From Hyphomicrobiales bacterium (GTDB lineage Bacteria; Pseudomonadota; Alphaproteobacteria; Rhizobiales; Aestuariivirgaceae), in contig JABDJG010000015.1 in NCBI GenBank assembly GCA_013002595.1, positions 1 to 24,319 on the forward strand: DNA of 24,319 nucleotides, read 5' to 3'. The position numbers were made by a program, and so were the translations under genes. Numbering within the stretch: position 1 is the stretch's first letter; the number at the start of each line of letters is the position of its first letter. A model generated the notes under the pieces. That model saw only the letters and a list, made by a program, of their open reading frames with translations. It was not told the origin of the DNA and ran no database searches. Shown here one piece after another: positions 1-6,985 of the stretch.

Positions 1-6
1 CCCCCG

Positions 7-50
7 CCGCTGCCAGGCGAGCGGTGACTCGCCAGCAGCGGTTCTTTTTT
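7..50 (+). terminator. Rho-independent terminator of a gene left of the window
   Basis: A two-part GC-rich stem is directly followed by a T-run. The outer arms are CCGCTGC (7-13) and GCAGCGG (35-41), the inner arms GGCGAG (16-21) and CTCGCC (28-33), with loop CGGTGA. TTCTTTTTT follows at 42-50. The T-run lies only on the plus-strand 3' side, so it should end a plus-strand transcript entering from the left. The gene to the left would then converge on the minus-strand ureohydrolase gene. Confidence 0.8.
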
Positions 51-87
51 GCACTGAACGGTGGCAAAATCATAAGACAAGCACGAT

Positions 88-114
88 CGGGTTAGATTGA
101 ATCAATCTAACCCG
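88..114. repeat. Perfect 27-bp palindrome (13-bp arms)
   Basis: CGGGTTAGATTGA (88-100) and TCAATCTAACCCG (102-114) are exact reverse complements around a single central A. No T-run follows on either strand, so it does not look like a simple intrinsic terminator. It shares the core GATTG-NNT-CAATC with the palindrome at 142-189. It could be an operator or an RNA hairpin. Its function is not known. Confidence 0.75.
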
Positions 115-141
115 TGAATCGTCCTCTATCATATTGACGAC

Positions 142-189
142 GATCAGGTTTATCGATTTTGATTGTTTCAATCAAAATCGATCCTGATC
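142..189. repeat. Long inverted repeat, 21-bp arms with one bulge
   Basis: GATCAGG (142-148) pairs with CCTGATC (183-189). ATCGATTTTGATTG (152-165) pairs perfectly with CAATCAAAATCGAT (169-182) around a TTT loop. The only unpaired bases in the stem are TTT at 149-151. It is AT-rich against a GC-rich background and lacks a T-run on either side. The inner core at 161-173 matches that of the palindrome at 88-114, 66 bp away. Confidence 0.75.
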
Positions 190-214
190 TAGGCGGCGGG
201 CGGCGCGCGCGCTT

Positions 215-231
215 GGTGCCGCCGCGGCACC
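215..231. repeat. GC-rich hairpin
   Basis: GGTGCC (215-220) and GGCACC (226-231) form a perfect 6-bp stem around GCCGC. No T-run follows on either strand. It lies in the gene-free stretch downstream of the ureohydrolase gene and may be a transcript-end structure. The assignment is weak. Confidence 0.3.
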
Positions 232-320
232 TCCAGAAGTGACGCATCGGAACCCTGCCCGGACACCCCACCATGACCGCAGGCGGGCGCGGCCGGCGGG
301 CGGGTTTTCAGTCAAACGAT

Positions 321-365
321 GTCGAAAAAGCACAAATACACGTCGTAAAAGCACAAATTTTGTGC
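321..365. repeat. Tandem 17-bp repeats, 21-bp period, second copy part of a palindrome
   Basis: GTCGAAAAAGCACAAAT (321-337) and GTCGTAAAAGCACAAAT (342-358) differ at one base and are offset by 21 bp, two helical turns. The second copy extends into the palindrome GCACAAA-T-TTTGTGC (351-365). On the minus strand this palindrome is followed by TTTTA, so it might also act as a weak terminator for the ureohydrolase transcript. The tandem, in-phase arrangement looks more like protein-binding sites. Apart from this and the palindromes to its left, I see nothing codable in 51-416. Confidence 0.5.
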
Positions 366-416
366 CGATTTGCGCATCCGCCTACCCGTCCTGCAAGCGG
401 CACAGTGTGCTGATTG

Positions 417-1403
417 TTACTCCGGCAGCACTGCCGCCCTGGCCCCTGCCTGATGGGCGCGGATGCACAGGTACTCCAGCGCGATGGCCGCGCCGGCCAG
501 CGAGGTGACCTCGGCATGGTCGAACGGCGGTGAGACCTCGACAACGTCCATGCCGGCAAAGTCAATGCTGGTCAGCTGGCGCATGATCGACATGGCCTGA
601 TGCGTCGTGAGGCCGCCGGGAACGGGCGTGCCCGTGCCGGGCGCATAGGCCGGGTCGAGGCAGTCAATGTCGAAAGTCAGATAGGCCTTGTGATCGCCGA
701 CCGTGCGTTTGATCTCATCGGCAATTTCGGCCGCAGAACTACCGTGCACCTGATCGGCATAAAGAATCTTCATGCCGTAGGTGCGCTCGCCTTCATAGGT
801 GGTGCGAATGCCGATCTGGACCGACCGCTTTGGATCGATGACGCCTTCCTGAATTGCGATGTTGAACATGGTGCCATGATCAATCCGGCCGCCTTCCTCG
901 GGCTCAACGTCGCGGTGGGCATCGAACTGGATCAGCGACAATGGTCCGTGCACCCTGGCGTAGGCCCGCATTACCGGATAGGTAATGAAATGGTCCCCGC
1001 CGATGACCAGCGAGGAGGCACCAGCGGCGATAATTTCCGCGATATGGTCCTCGATCGCCTGGGGCACTTCAGCGTTTAGGCCCCAATCGAAAAAGCAGTC
1101 GCCATAATCAACCACCGACAAGGTTTCGAACGGATCGAACATCCAGGGCCAGTACGGACCCCAGGCATTCTGGGCCGAGGCCTTGCGCACGCCTTCGGGG
1201 CCGAACCGGGTGCCCGGCCGGTTGGTCACCGACTGATCGAACGGGATGCCGGTCACTGCGATATCGACGCCTGCCAGATCGCGGGTGTACTTGCGGCGCA
1301 TGAACGACAATGCGCCGGCATAGGTCGCTTCTATGGCGCTGCCCTTCAGGTTGGTGCGCCGGAATGCGGCGTCACCAACAGGGATTTGAGAGTTATCCGT
1401 CAT
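417..1403 (-). CDS. Agmatinase-family ureohydrolase
   Basis: This is a 328-residue member of the arginase/agmatinase family, which hydrolyses guanidino compounds to an amine and urea with a binuclear Mn centre in the cytoplasm. The metal ligands are visible: H138 in GGDH, D161/H163/D165 in FDAHRD, and D245/D247 in FDIDCLD. The PGTGTPVPGG loop (255-264) and the DVVEVSPPFD segment near 286-295 are also family-typical. HGTMF (176-180) resembles agmatinases more than arginases. The gene starts 9 bp after the aminotransferase stop, so the two are probably one operon. That pairing suggests agmatine-to-putrescine conversion followed by putrescine transamination. Guanidinobutyrate or another guanidino acid remains possible, because substrate specificity in this family cannot be read from these motifs. 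I leave the symbol blank for that reason. Confidence 0.9.
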   Translation of the reverse strand: MTDNSQIPVGDAAFRRTNLKGSAIEATYAGALSFMRRKYTRDLAGVDIAVTGIPFDQSVTNRPGTRFGPEGVRKASAQNAWGPYWPWMFDPFETLSVVDYGDCFFDWGLNAEVPQAIEDHIAEIIAAGASSLVIGGDHFITYPVMRAYARVHGPLSLIQFDAHRDVEPEEGGRIDHGTMFNIAIQEGVIDPKRSVQIGIRTTYEGERTYGMKILYADQVHGSSAAEIADEIKRTVGDHKAYLTFDIDCLDPAYAPGTGTPVPGGLTTHQAMSIMRQLTSIDFAGMDVVEVSPPFDHAEVTSLAGAAIALEYLCIRAHQAGARAAVLPE

Positions 1404-1412
1404 GAGCGCTGA

Positions 1413-2798
1413 CTAAGCCACTTCGTTCTTGACATCGGCATAGGTGGCGTCCAGCGCGGCGCGCGTCAGACCGGCAAACGCGTCGATCTCGGCACGGCTG
1501 ATGCACAAGGGCGGTGAGAACACCATCGTGTCCCAGCAGGCCCGCATGATCAGATTGTGGGCCAGGCAGTGATTGCGGCAGATGCCGCCAACGCGGCCCA
1601 GGTCATCGAAGCGGACGCGATTCTTTTTGTCACTCACCAGTTCGACAGCACCGATGAAGCCTTTGGTGCGTACCTCGCCAACGATCGGATGGTCGTTCAG
1701 TTCGGACATTTTCTCGTGCAGATAAGGCGCCATATCGGCAGCTTTCTCGACCAGCTTTTCGTCTTCGATAATGCGAATGTTCTCCAGGGCAACGGCGCAC
1801 GAGGCCGGGTGTCCCGAATAGGTGTAGCCGTGGTAGAACTCGCCACCCTTGTCGAACACAACCTCGGTGATCTTGTCTGAAACCGCAACCGCCCCGATTG
1901 GCAGGTAACCCGATGACATACCCTTGGCCATCGGAACGACATCGGGCTCTATGCCCATGGTTTCAAAACCCCACCAGTTGCCGGTGCGCCCAAAGCCGCA
2001 GATGACCTCGTCAGCAACCAACAGGATGCCGTATTTCTTGCAGATGCGCTGGACTTCCGGCCAATAGGTAACCGGCGGAATGATGACACCGCCAGCACCC
2101 TGGATCGGCTCGCCAATGAAAGCTGCAACTTTGTCGGCACCAACCGCGAGGATGCGGTCTTCAACGGCCTGGGCTGCTTTCAAGCCGAATTCCTCAGGGG
2201 TCAGGTCGCCGCCAAGCTGGAACCAGTCGGGCTCGATTACATGCTCAACGCCGGGCAGCATCGCGCCACCCTGGGCGTGCATGGAGTCCATCCCACCTAG
2301 GCTGAGCGAGGCGATTGTCGATCCGTGATAGGCGCGATGGCGGGCAATAAACACCTGCCGGTCCGGTTGTCCTTTCAACGCCCAGTACTGGCGGATCAGG
2401 CGAACCACCGTGTCGTTCGCTTCCGAGCCGGAATTGACGAAGAAGATGTGGTTGAACCGGTCCGGCATCAGGCTGGAGATCTTGTCGGCCAGTTCGGTCG
2501 CCGGCACTGTCGAGGTCTGGAAGAAGGTATTGTAGTACGGCAGGTCCTGCATCTGGCGGTAGGCGGCCTCGGCCAGTTCCTTGCGGCCATAGCCTATGTT
2601 GACGCACCACAGGCCGGCCATGGCATCAAACATCTTGTTGCCGTTGCCATCCCAGATCCAGGGGCCTTCGGCATGGGTCATGATGCGCGCACCACCATCG
2701 GCGTGGAACTGCTTGTGATCGGTAAACGGGTGGAAATGGTGCGCGTTGTCCTTCGCGACCAGTTCTTCCAGGTTGATGTTCTTTGAGTGAATGTTCAT
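1413..2798 (-). CDS. Class III aminotransferase, SpuC-like (putrescine/polyamine:pyruvate)
   Basis: A 461-residue fold-type I PLP enzyme. Visible landmarks are SGSEAND (123-129) for phosphate binding, YHGST (157-161), GEPIQGAGG (229-237), D263 in VADEVICGFGRTG, and the Schiff-base lysine K292 in MAKGMSSGYLP. The N-terminal HPFTDHKQ and DAMAGLWCVNIGYGR segments and the late GEFYHGYTYSGHP segment match what I recall of Pseudomonas SpuC, the putrescine/spermidine:pyruvate aminotransferase. Beta-alanine or other omega-amine:pyruvate activity is the main alternative. The ATG at 2798 has AGAGGTG upstream on the minus strand. The downstream agmatinase-family gene supports a polyamine catabolic role. 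The promoter must lie in 2799-3090, shared with the divergent hydrolase/hpnC unit. Confidence 0.88.
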   Translation of the reverse strand: MNIHSKNINLEELVAKDNAHHFHPFTDHKQFHADGGARIMTHAEGPWIWDGNGNKMFDAMAGLWCVNIGYGRKELAEAAYRQMQDLPYYNTFFQTSTVPATELADKISSLMPDRFNHIFFVNSGSEANDTVVRLIRQYWALKGQPDRQVFIARHRAYHGSTIASLSLGGMDSMHAQGGAMLPGVEHVIEPDWFQLGGDLTPEEFGLKAAQAVEDRILAVGADKVAAFIGEPIQGAGGVIIPPVTYWPEVQRICKKYGILLVADEVICGFGRTGNWWGFETMGIEPDVVPMAKGMSSGYLPIGAVAVSDKITEVVFDKGGEFYHGYTYSGHPASCAVALENIRIIEDEKLVEKAADMAPYLHEKMSELNDHPIVGEVRTKGFIGAVELVSDKKNRVRFDDLGRVGGICRNHCLAHNLIMRACWDTMVFSPPLCISRAEIDAFAGLTRAALDATYADVKNEVA

Positions 2799-3090
2799 GT
2801 GGTGTGCACCTCTGCTGACGCCCGGCAGGCGTAATGATACGGGGATCCCTCAAAAGGGAAGTAGGACAAGCCACGCGTCGGCGCGGCTCAAAACTGCAGA
2901 GACTTAAGGATTGTAGCCGATGCGGGCACAGTGCAGCAGAACCTCGTCACTTTCAGTGCGGGTGTTGCTGGCGACCCGAAGGCCGTTATCTGAGACGTGA
3001 AAAAACATCGCCTGTTCCTTTAAAACAGGCTAAATCTGCCACGGGAAATGCCTGTAGGCAATGGGTATCTCAATGAGCCTGGTGGAATAG
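2799..3090. promoter_or_regulatory. Divergent intergenic control region
   Basis: This 292-bp gap separates the polyamine unit (minus) from the hydrolase-hpnC unit (plus) and should hold both promoters. For the plus strand a weak candidate is TTGCTG (2965-2970) with TATCTG (2987-2992), spacer 16. On the minus strand, 2985 to 2972 would fold as a hairpin with a UUCG tetraloop (CGGCC-TTCG-GGTCG). Smaller inverted repeats are TCCCT-CAAA-AGGGA (2846-2859) and ACGCC-CGGCA-GGCGT (2818-2832). I looked for riboswitch-like conserved elements and recognised none. I see no small ORF with a convincing start. Confidence 0.4.
3010..3030. repeat. Inverted repeat ahead of the hydrolase gene
   Basis: GCCTGTT (3010-3016) and AACAGGC (3024-3030) are perfect arms around CCTTTAA. 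It is followed by a second small palindrome, TGCCT-GT-AGGCA (3049-3060). Both lie 30-80 bp before the hydrolase ATG, where an operator or leader hairpin would be expected. The share of GCCTGT/TGCCTGT between them may be chance. Confidence 0.4.
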
Positions 3091-3900
3091 ATGGACCTGG
3101 AGACAGAATACAACAATCGCGCCCGGGTGCCCGAGCATGTCGAAATCCTTGGCAGTCTGAAGCAGCACGCAGAAAATTATCGCAACTGTGCTGGCGGTGA
3201 ATACGACCTGTCTTATGGCGATGACGAACGCCACAAGATCGATATTTTCCGCAACAAGGAAGATACCGCCCCGTGCATGATGGTGTTCGTACATGGCGGA
3301 TACTGGCAGTCGCTCGACAAGAATTCCTTCAGCCACCTGGCGCGCGGTCTGGCCGTGCATGGCGTTGCAACGGCGATGCCGTCCTATCGGCTGTGCCCCA
3401 ATGTTTCCCTGGCGGCCATCATTGAAGACATCCGCCAGGTCTGCATCTGGTTGTGGAACCGGCACAAACGCCATCTCGTCGTCGCAGGGCATTCAGCCGG
3501 TGGTCACCTGGCCGCGGCAAAGCTGGCAACCGACTGGGAGGCCTACGGTGCGCCAGATGACCTGGTCAGGGCAGGTTTTGGCATCAGCGGTGTCTATGAC
3601 TTGCGGCCCTTGATCCCAACCAGCATCAACAAGGCCCTGAAGCTCAATGACGCATCGGCGATCGCGATGAGCCCGCTGCTCTGGCGGGCGCCCGCCGGGA
3701 GTTGCTTTGAGGCCTGGGTTGGTGGCGATGAAAGCCCAGAATTCCTCAGACAGAGCAAGACGCTCGCTGCATGCTGGACCGGCAGCGGCGCCCGGACAAA
3801 ATATGTCGAACTGAACGGCACTAATCATTTTACGGTTATCGACCCGCTTGGCGACCCTGCCTCGCAGATGACCCAGGATCTGGCGCGCCTGTGCCAGTGA
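3091..3900 (+). CDS. Alpha/beta hydrolase, arylformamidase-like
   Basis: A 269-residue cytoplasmic alpha/beta hydrolase without a signal peptide. The oxyanion motif HGGYW is at 68-72 and the nucleophile elbow GHSAGG has Ser135. Asp213 in VGGDES and His246 in NHF complete a plausible triad. HGGYW, SGVYDLRPL (166-174) and the GGDESPEF segment are typical of the esterase/kynurenine-formamidase-like group that begins with a YNNRARVP-type N-terminus. The real substrate is unknown. Kynurenine formamidase is one guess, but no other tryptophan-degradation gene is present. The ATG at 3091 has GGTGGA a few bases upstream. Its stop TGA overlaps the GTG start of hpnC, so it appears to be the first gene of that unit, which hints at a link to hopanoid or isoprenoid metabolism. 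That link is inference only. Confidence 0.88.
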   Translation: MDLETEYNNRARVPEHVEILGSLKQHAENYRNCAGGEYDLSYGDDERHKIDIFRNKEDTAPCMMVFVHGGYWQSLDKNSFSHLARGLAVHGVATAMPSYRLCPNVSLAAIIEDIRQVCIWLWNRHKRHLVVAGHSAGGHLAAAKLATDWEAYGAPDDLVRAGFGISGVYDLRPLIPTSINKALKLNDASAIAMSPLLWRAPAGSCFEAWVGGDESPEFLRQSKTLAACWTGSGARTKYVELNGTNHFTVIDPLGDPASQMTQDLARLCQ

Positions 3901-4748
3901 CGACATCTGAAATGATCGAGACGCCTTCGGGCAAGGGCGCCGGAGACGAAAACTTCCCGGTCGGCTCGTTTTTATTGCCCAAGCCTTTGCGCCCGCATGT
4001 GGCGGTCTACTATGCGTTTGCCCGCGCGGCCGATGATATCGCCGATAATCCGGCCCTTGAGCCGCGCGACAAGGTCGATCGGCTTGAAGCATTCGACCGG
4101 GCTGTAACCGGCCAAGACGATGCTGACGATCCTGCGCTTGCCAAGGCCCATGCGGTACGGCGCAGCTTTCTACAAACCGGCGTTCACCTCGACCATGCCC
4201 GCGATTTGTTGTCGGCTTTCAAGCAGGACGCGGTCAAGACGCGCTACAACAGCTGGGACGACGTGATTGATTATTGCAACCGGTCGGCGGCCCCTGTCGG
4301 GCGATTTCTGCTCGAACTGCACGGCGAGGACCGGGCCGGTTTTGCCTGGTCTGATCAATTATGCAATGCGCTGCAGGTTCTCAATCATCTGCAGGACTGT
4401 GCCGACGACTATAACCAGATGAACCGGGTTTATCTGCCTGGCGATTGGATGGCCGAGAACAACGTGACGGTGGACGATCTCAAGGCATCCCAATCAAGCA
4501 GCGGACTGCGGCGGGTGATCGATCGATGTCTTGAGGAAACCGACAAGCTGGTCAATGACGCGGAAAAGCTGCCCGGCAATCTGACCAACCGCCGTCTGGC
4601 GATGGAATCCGCGGTCATCGTTCGCATCGCGCGCAAGCTGACTACCAAGCTCAAGCGGCAGGATCCAGTGAAGATGCGGGTTGAGCTGAGCAAGCCGGAT
4701 TTCATCAGTTGCAGCTTACGCGGCGCGCTGGCAGGCCTGTTGAGATGA
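3897..4748 (+). CDS. hpnC: Hydroxysqualene synthase HpnC
   Basis: A squalene/phytoene synthase family protein of 283 residues. HpnC converts presqualene diphosphate, made by HpnD, to hydroxysqualene. The two Asp-rich motifs that hold Mg-diphosphate are visible: DDIAD (46-50) and QDCADD (166-171). The RYNSWDDV region near 116 and the RSAAPVGR segment are HpnC-like. The start is chosen as GTG 3897 because it makes a GTGA overlap with the hydrolase stop (3898-3900), the usual sign of translational coupling. In-frame GTG 3891 and ATG 3912 are alternatives, and none has a clear Shine-Dalgarno sequence. HpnC is distinguished from HpnD by its sequence and by the presence of a second, clearly HpnD-like paralogue at 6982. 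Confidence 0.93.
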   Translation: MTTSEMIETPSGKGAGDENFPVGSFLLPKPLRPHVAVYYAFARAADDIADNPALEPRDKVDRLEAFDRAVTGQDDADDPALAKAHAVRRSFLQTGVHLDHARDLLSAFKQDAVKTRYNSWDDVIDYCNRSAAPVGRFLLELHGEDRAGFAWSDQLCNALQVLNHLQDCADDYNQMNRVYLPGDWMAENNVTVDDLKASQSSSGLRRVIDRCLEETDKLVNDAEKLPGNLTNRRLAMESAVIVRIARKLTTKLKRQDPVKMRVELSKPDFISCSLRGALAGLLR

Positions 4749-5062
4749 TCCGGAACGGACTCGAATATGCCGAAAATACACCATCATTTGACGCAAAGGT
4801 GAGCGTCAGGACTTCATCAAATGTTGTGCAACCGCTTGCCCGGCGACCAGAATCTGCGTTAGAGACTGATGCGCGCTATCGGGCAGTGGCCGCAAGGTCA
4901 GATTGTTGGTCCTGTCTTTGGCAAGTCGAACTGTCGATGATGTCCCATGTCAGGGGTTGCGTGGCACTATTGGAATGCTAAGTTATTGCAGGTATGAGGC
5001 TTTGCCGTCGGGCGGGACGGTTTAAGAAGAATAAGGCAACCTGCGGCTGGAAAAGGAACACT
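4749..5062 (+). other. 314-bp gap between hpnC and dxs, possible dxs promoter
   Basis: No convincing gene is seen here. A reading frame at 4709-4981 has no ribosome binding site and no recognisable protein character. A weak promoter candidate is TTGCGT (4957-4962) with TAAGTT (4979-4984), spacer 16. A small hairpin CCGTC-GGGCGG-GACGG (5005-5020) followed by TTT lies just before dxs. The size of the gap suggests that dxs and the genes after it have their own promoter, so that hydrolase-hpnC and dxs-hpnD-hpnE form separate transcripts or a main and an internal one. Confidence 0.35.
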
Positions 5063-6985
5063 ATGGCGGTTTCAACACCTCTCCTCGACACTATTGATGT
5101 GCCGGCGGACCTGCGCAAGCTTGAGTCATCACAGCTTCGCCAAGTGGCCGACGAGCTGCGGGCGGAAACCATCGATGCCGCTTCTGAAAGCGGCGGCCAT
5201 TTTGGCGCCGGCCTGGGCGTTACTGAACTCACCGTCGCACTGCATTACGTGTTCAACACGCCGGCCGACCGGCTGATCTGGGATGTGAGCCATCAGGCCT
5301 ATCCACACAAGATCCTGACCGGGCGCCGGGAGATGATCCGCCAGATCCGCCAAAGAGACGGACTTTATGGTTTCACCAAGCGCACCGAAAGCGACTATGA
5401 CCCTTTTGGTGCCGCGCATAGCTCGACATCCATTTCGGCCGGCCTCGGTATGGCAGTGGCGCGCGACCTAAAGGGCGACGACAACAACGTCATATGTGTC
5501 ATCGGCGACGGCGCGATGAGCGCCGGCATGGCCTATGAAGCCATGAACAACGCAGGGGCGCTCGACAGCCGCCTGGTGGTGGTCCTGAACGACAACGGCA
5601 TGTCGATCGCACCCGCTGTCGGTGCGCTGACCAACTATCTGTCATGGCTGGTCTCTTCGCGGCCGTTCCTGTCCTTGCGCGATATCGCCAAACAACTGGC
5701 CAAACGGTTCCCGCGCGGTGTTCAGACGGCAGTGGCGCGGGCCGATGAATATGCCCGAGGCATGGTCTTTGGCGGCACACTGTTTGAAGAGCTCGGCTTT
5801 TACTACGTCGGTCCGATCGATGGACACGACATAGATACCCTTGTGCCGGTGCTTGAAAATGTGCGCGATGCCGATCAGCTCGGCCCGATCCTGGTGCACG
5901 TCGTCACGGAAAAGGGCAAGGGCAATCCGTTCGGCAAGGAACACAAGGAAAACTACCACGCGGTCGGCAAGTTCGATCCCGTGACAGGCGAGATATTCAA
6001 GGGCAAGTCGAACGCACCATCGTACACATCGGTATTTGCCGATGCGCTGATCAAGGAGGCGCACAAGGATGATCGCATCGTAGCGATCACCGCTGCCATG
6101 CCGTCCGGTACGGGGGTAGACAAATTTGGCGAACAATTCCCCGATCGCTCGTTTGATGTGGGCATTGCCGAACAGCATGCTGTGACATTTGCCGCTGGCC
6201 TGGCAACCGAAGGCTACAAGCCGTTCGCGGCAATCTATTCGACGTTCTTGCAACGCGCCTTCGATCAGATCGTTCATGATGTGGCATTGCAGAAACTGCC
6301 GGTCCGTTTCGCCATCGACCGGGCCGGACTGGTCGGCCAGGACGGGCCAACCCATGCCGGCAGCTACGATGTCGCCTACCTCGGCTGTTTACCTGACATG
6401 GTGGTGATGGCGGCATCGGACGAGGCAGAGTTGATCCACATGGTGGCGACGGCTGCCGCAATCGATGATGGGCCGTGTGCGTTCAGGTATCCACGCGGCG
6501 AAGGTGTCGGCGTGGATATGCCCGAAGAAGGTGTACCGCTGGAGATCGGCAAGGGCCGGATCGTCAAGGAAGGCACCAAGGTTGCACTATTGTCGTTCGG
6601 TGCGCGGTTGCAGCATTGCCTGGCAGCGGCAGACCAGCTTGACGGCCACGGTTTGTCGACCACGGTTGCCGATGCCCGATTTGCCAAGCCGCTCGACACC
6701 GATCTGGTTATGCGTCTGGTGCGCGAGCATGAGGTGCTGATTACCATCGAAGAAGGCTCGATCGGCGGTTTCGGCAGCCACGTGCTGCATTTCCTGGCCA
6801 GCGCCGATTTGCTGCGTGGCGGCAAAATCGTACGCCCGATGTTCCTGCCCGACAGGTTCGTTGGGCACGGGGCACCCAAAGAGCAGTACCAGGATGCTGC
6901 ACTGGAAACCGATCATATCGTTGCCGAGGTATTCCAGGCCCTCAGCCATGACTCCAAAGTGCTGGAGCTGAAAGCCAAGGCGTGA
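5063..6985 (+). CDS. dxs: 1-deoxy-D-xylulose-5-phosphate synthase
   Basis: This ThDP enzyme condenses pyruvate and glyceraldehyde-3-phosphate, the first and often flux-limiting step of the MEP isoprenoid pathway. It has 640 residues, normal for the family. GDGAMSAG (148-155) with N176 forms the ThDP/Mg motif. Glu370 in GIAEQHA is the cofactor-activating glutamate, and Y392, R398, D427 and H431 fall at the same numbers as I recall for E. coli Dxs. That agreement supports the ATG at 5063, which also has AGGA at a good distance (5054-5057). An in-frame ATG at 4994 would add 23 unfamiliar basic residues and is rejected. Its stop overlaps the GTG start of hpnD. The position between hpnC and hpnD links precursor supply to squalene synthesis. 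Confidence 0.96.
   Translation: MAVSTPLLDTIDVPADLRKLESSQLRQVADELRAETIDAASESGGHFGAGLGVTELTVALHYVFNTPADRLIWDVSHQAYPHKILTGRREMIRQIRQRDGLYGFTKRTESDYDPFGAAHSSTSISAGLGMAVARDLKGDDNNVICVIGDGAMSAGMAYEAMNNAGALDSRLVVVLNDNGMSIAPAVGALTNYLSWLVSSRPFLSLRDIAKQLAKRFPRGVQTAVARADEYARGMVFGGTLFEELGFYYVGPIDGHDIDTLVPVLENVRDADQLGPILVHVVTEKGKGNPFGKEHKENYHAVGKFDPVTGEIFKGKSNAPSYTSVFADALIKEAHKDDRIVAITAAMPSGTGVDKFGEQFPDRSFDVGIAEQHAVTFAAGLATEGYKPFAAIYSTFLQRAFDQIVHDVALQKLPVRFAIDRAGLVGQDGPTHAGSYDVAYLGCLPDMVVMAASDEAELIHMVATAAAIDDGPCAFRYPRGEGVGVDMPEEGVPLEIGKGRIVKEGTKVALLSFGARLQHCLAAADQLDGHGLSTTVADARFAKPLDTDLVMRLVREHEVLITIEEGSIGGFGSHVLHFLASADLLRGGKIVRPMFLPDRFVGHGAPKEQYQDAALETDHIVAEVFQALSHDSKVLELKAKA

Noticed and set aside
88..189. 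Terminal inverted repeats of an insertion sequence
   Set aside because: The two palindromes are each self-complementary units only 27 bp apart, with no transposase or remnant between or beside them.
239..508. Possible plus-strand small gene at the left end
   Set aside because: It is Arg/Pro-rich, has no ribosome site and overlaps the ureohydrolase gene antisense.
2799..3090. Riboswitch upstream of the aminotransferase or hydrolase
   Set aside because: I looked for guanidine, glycine, TPP and SAM-type conserved elements by eye on both strands and recognised none. Only generic hairpins are present.
4709..4981. Possible small gene between hpnC and dxs
   Set aside because: It starts inside hpnC, has no ribosome site and no family resemblance. 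Composition looks non-coding.
4994..5062. Longer dxs N-terminus from ATG 4994
   Set aside because: ATG 5063 has a ribosome site, and its residue numbering agrees with the known Dxs catalytic positions.
5642..6355. Open frame of 237 residues antisense to dxs
   Set aside because: It is fully inside dxs, whose catalytic residues are all intact. No start signal was seen.
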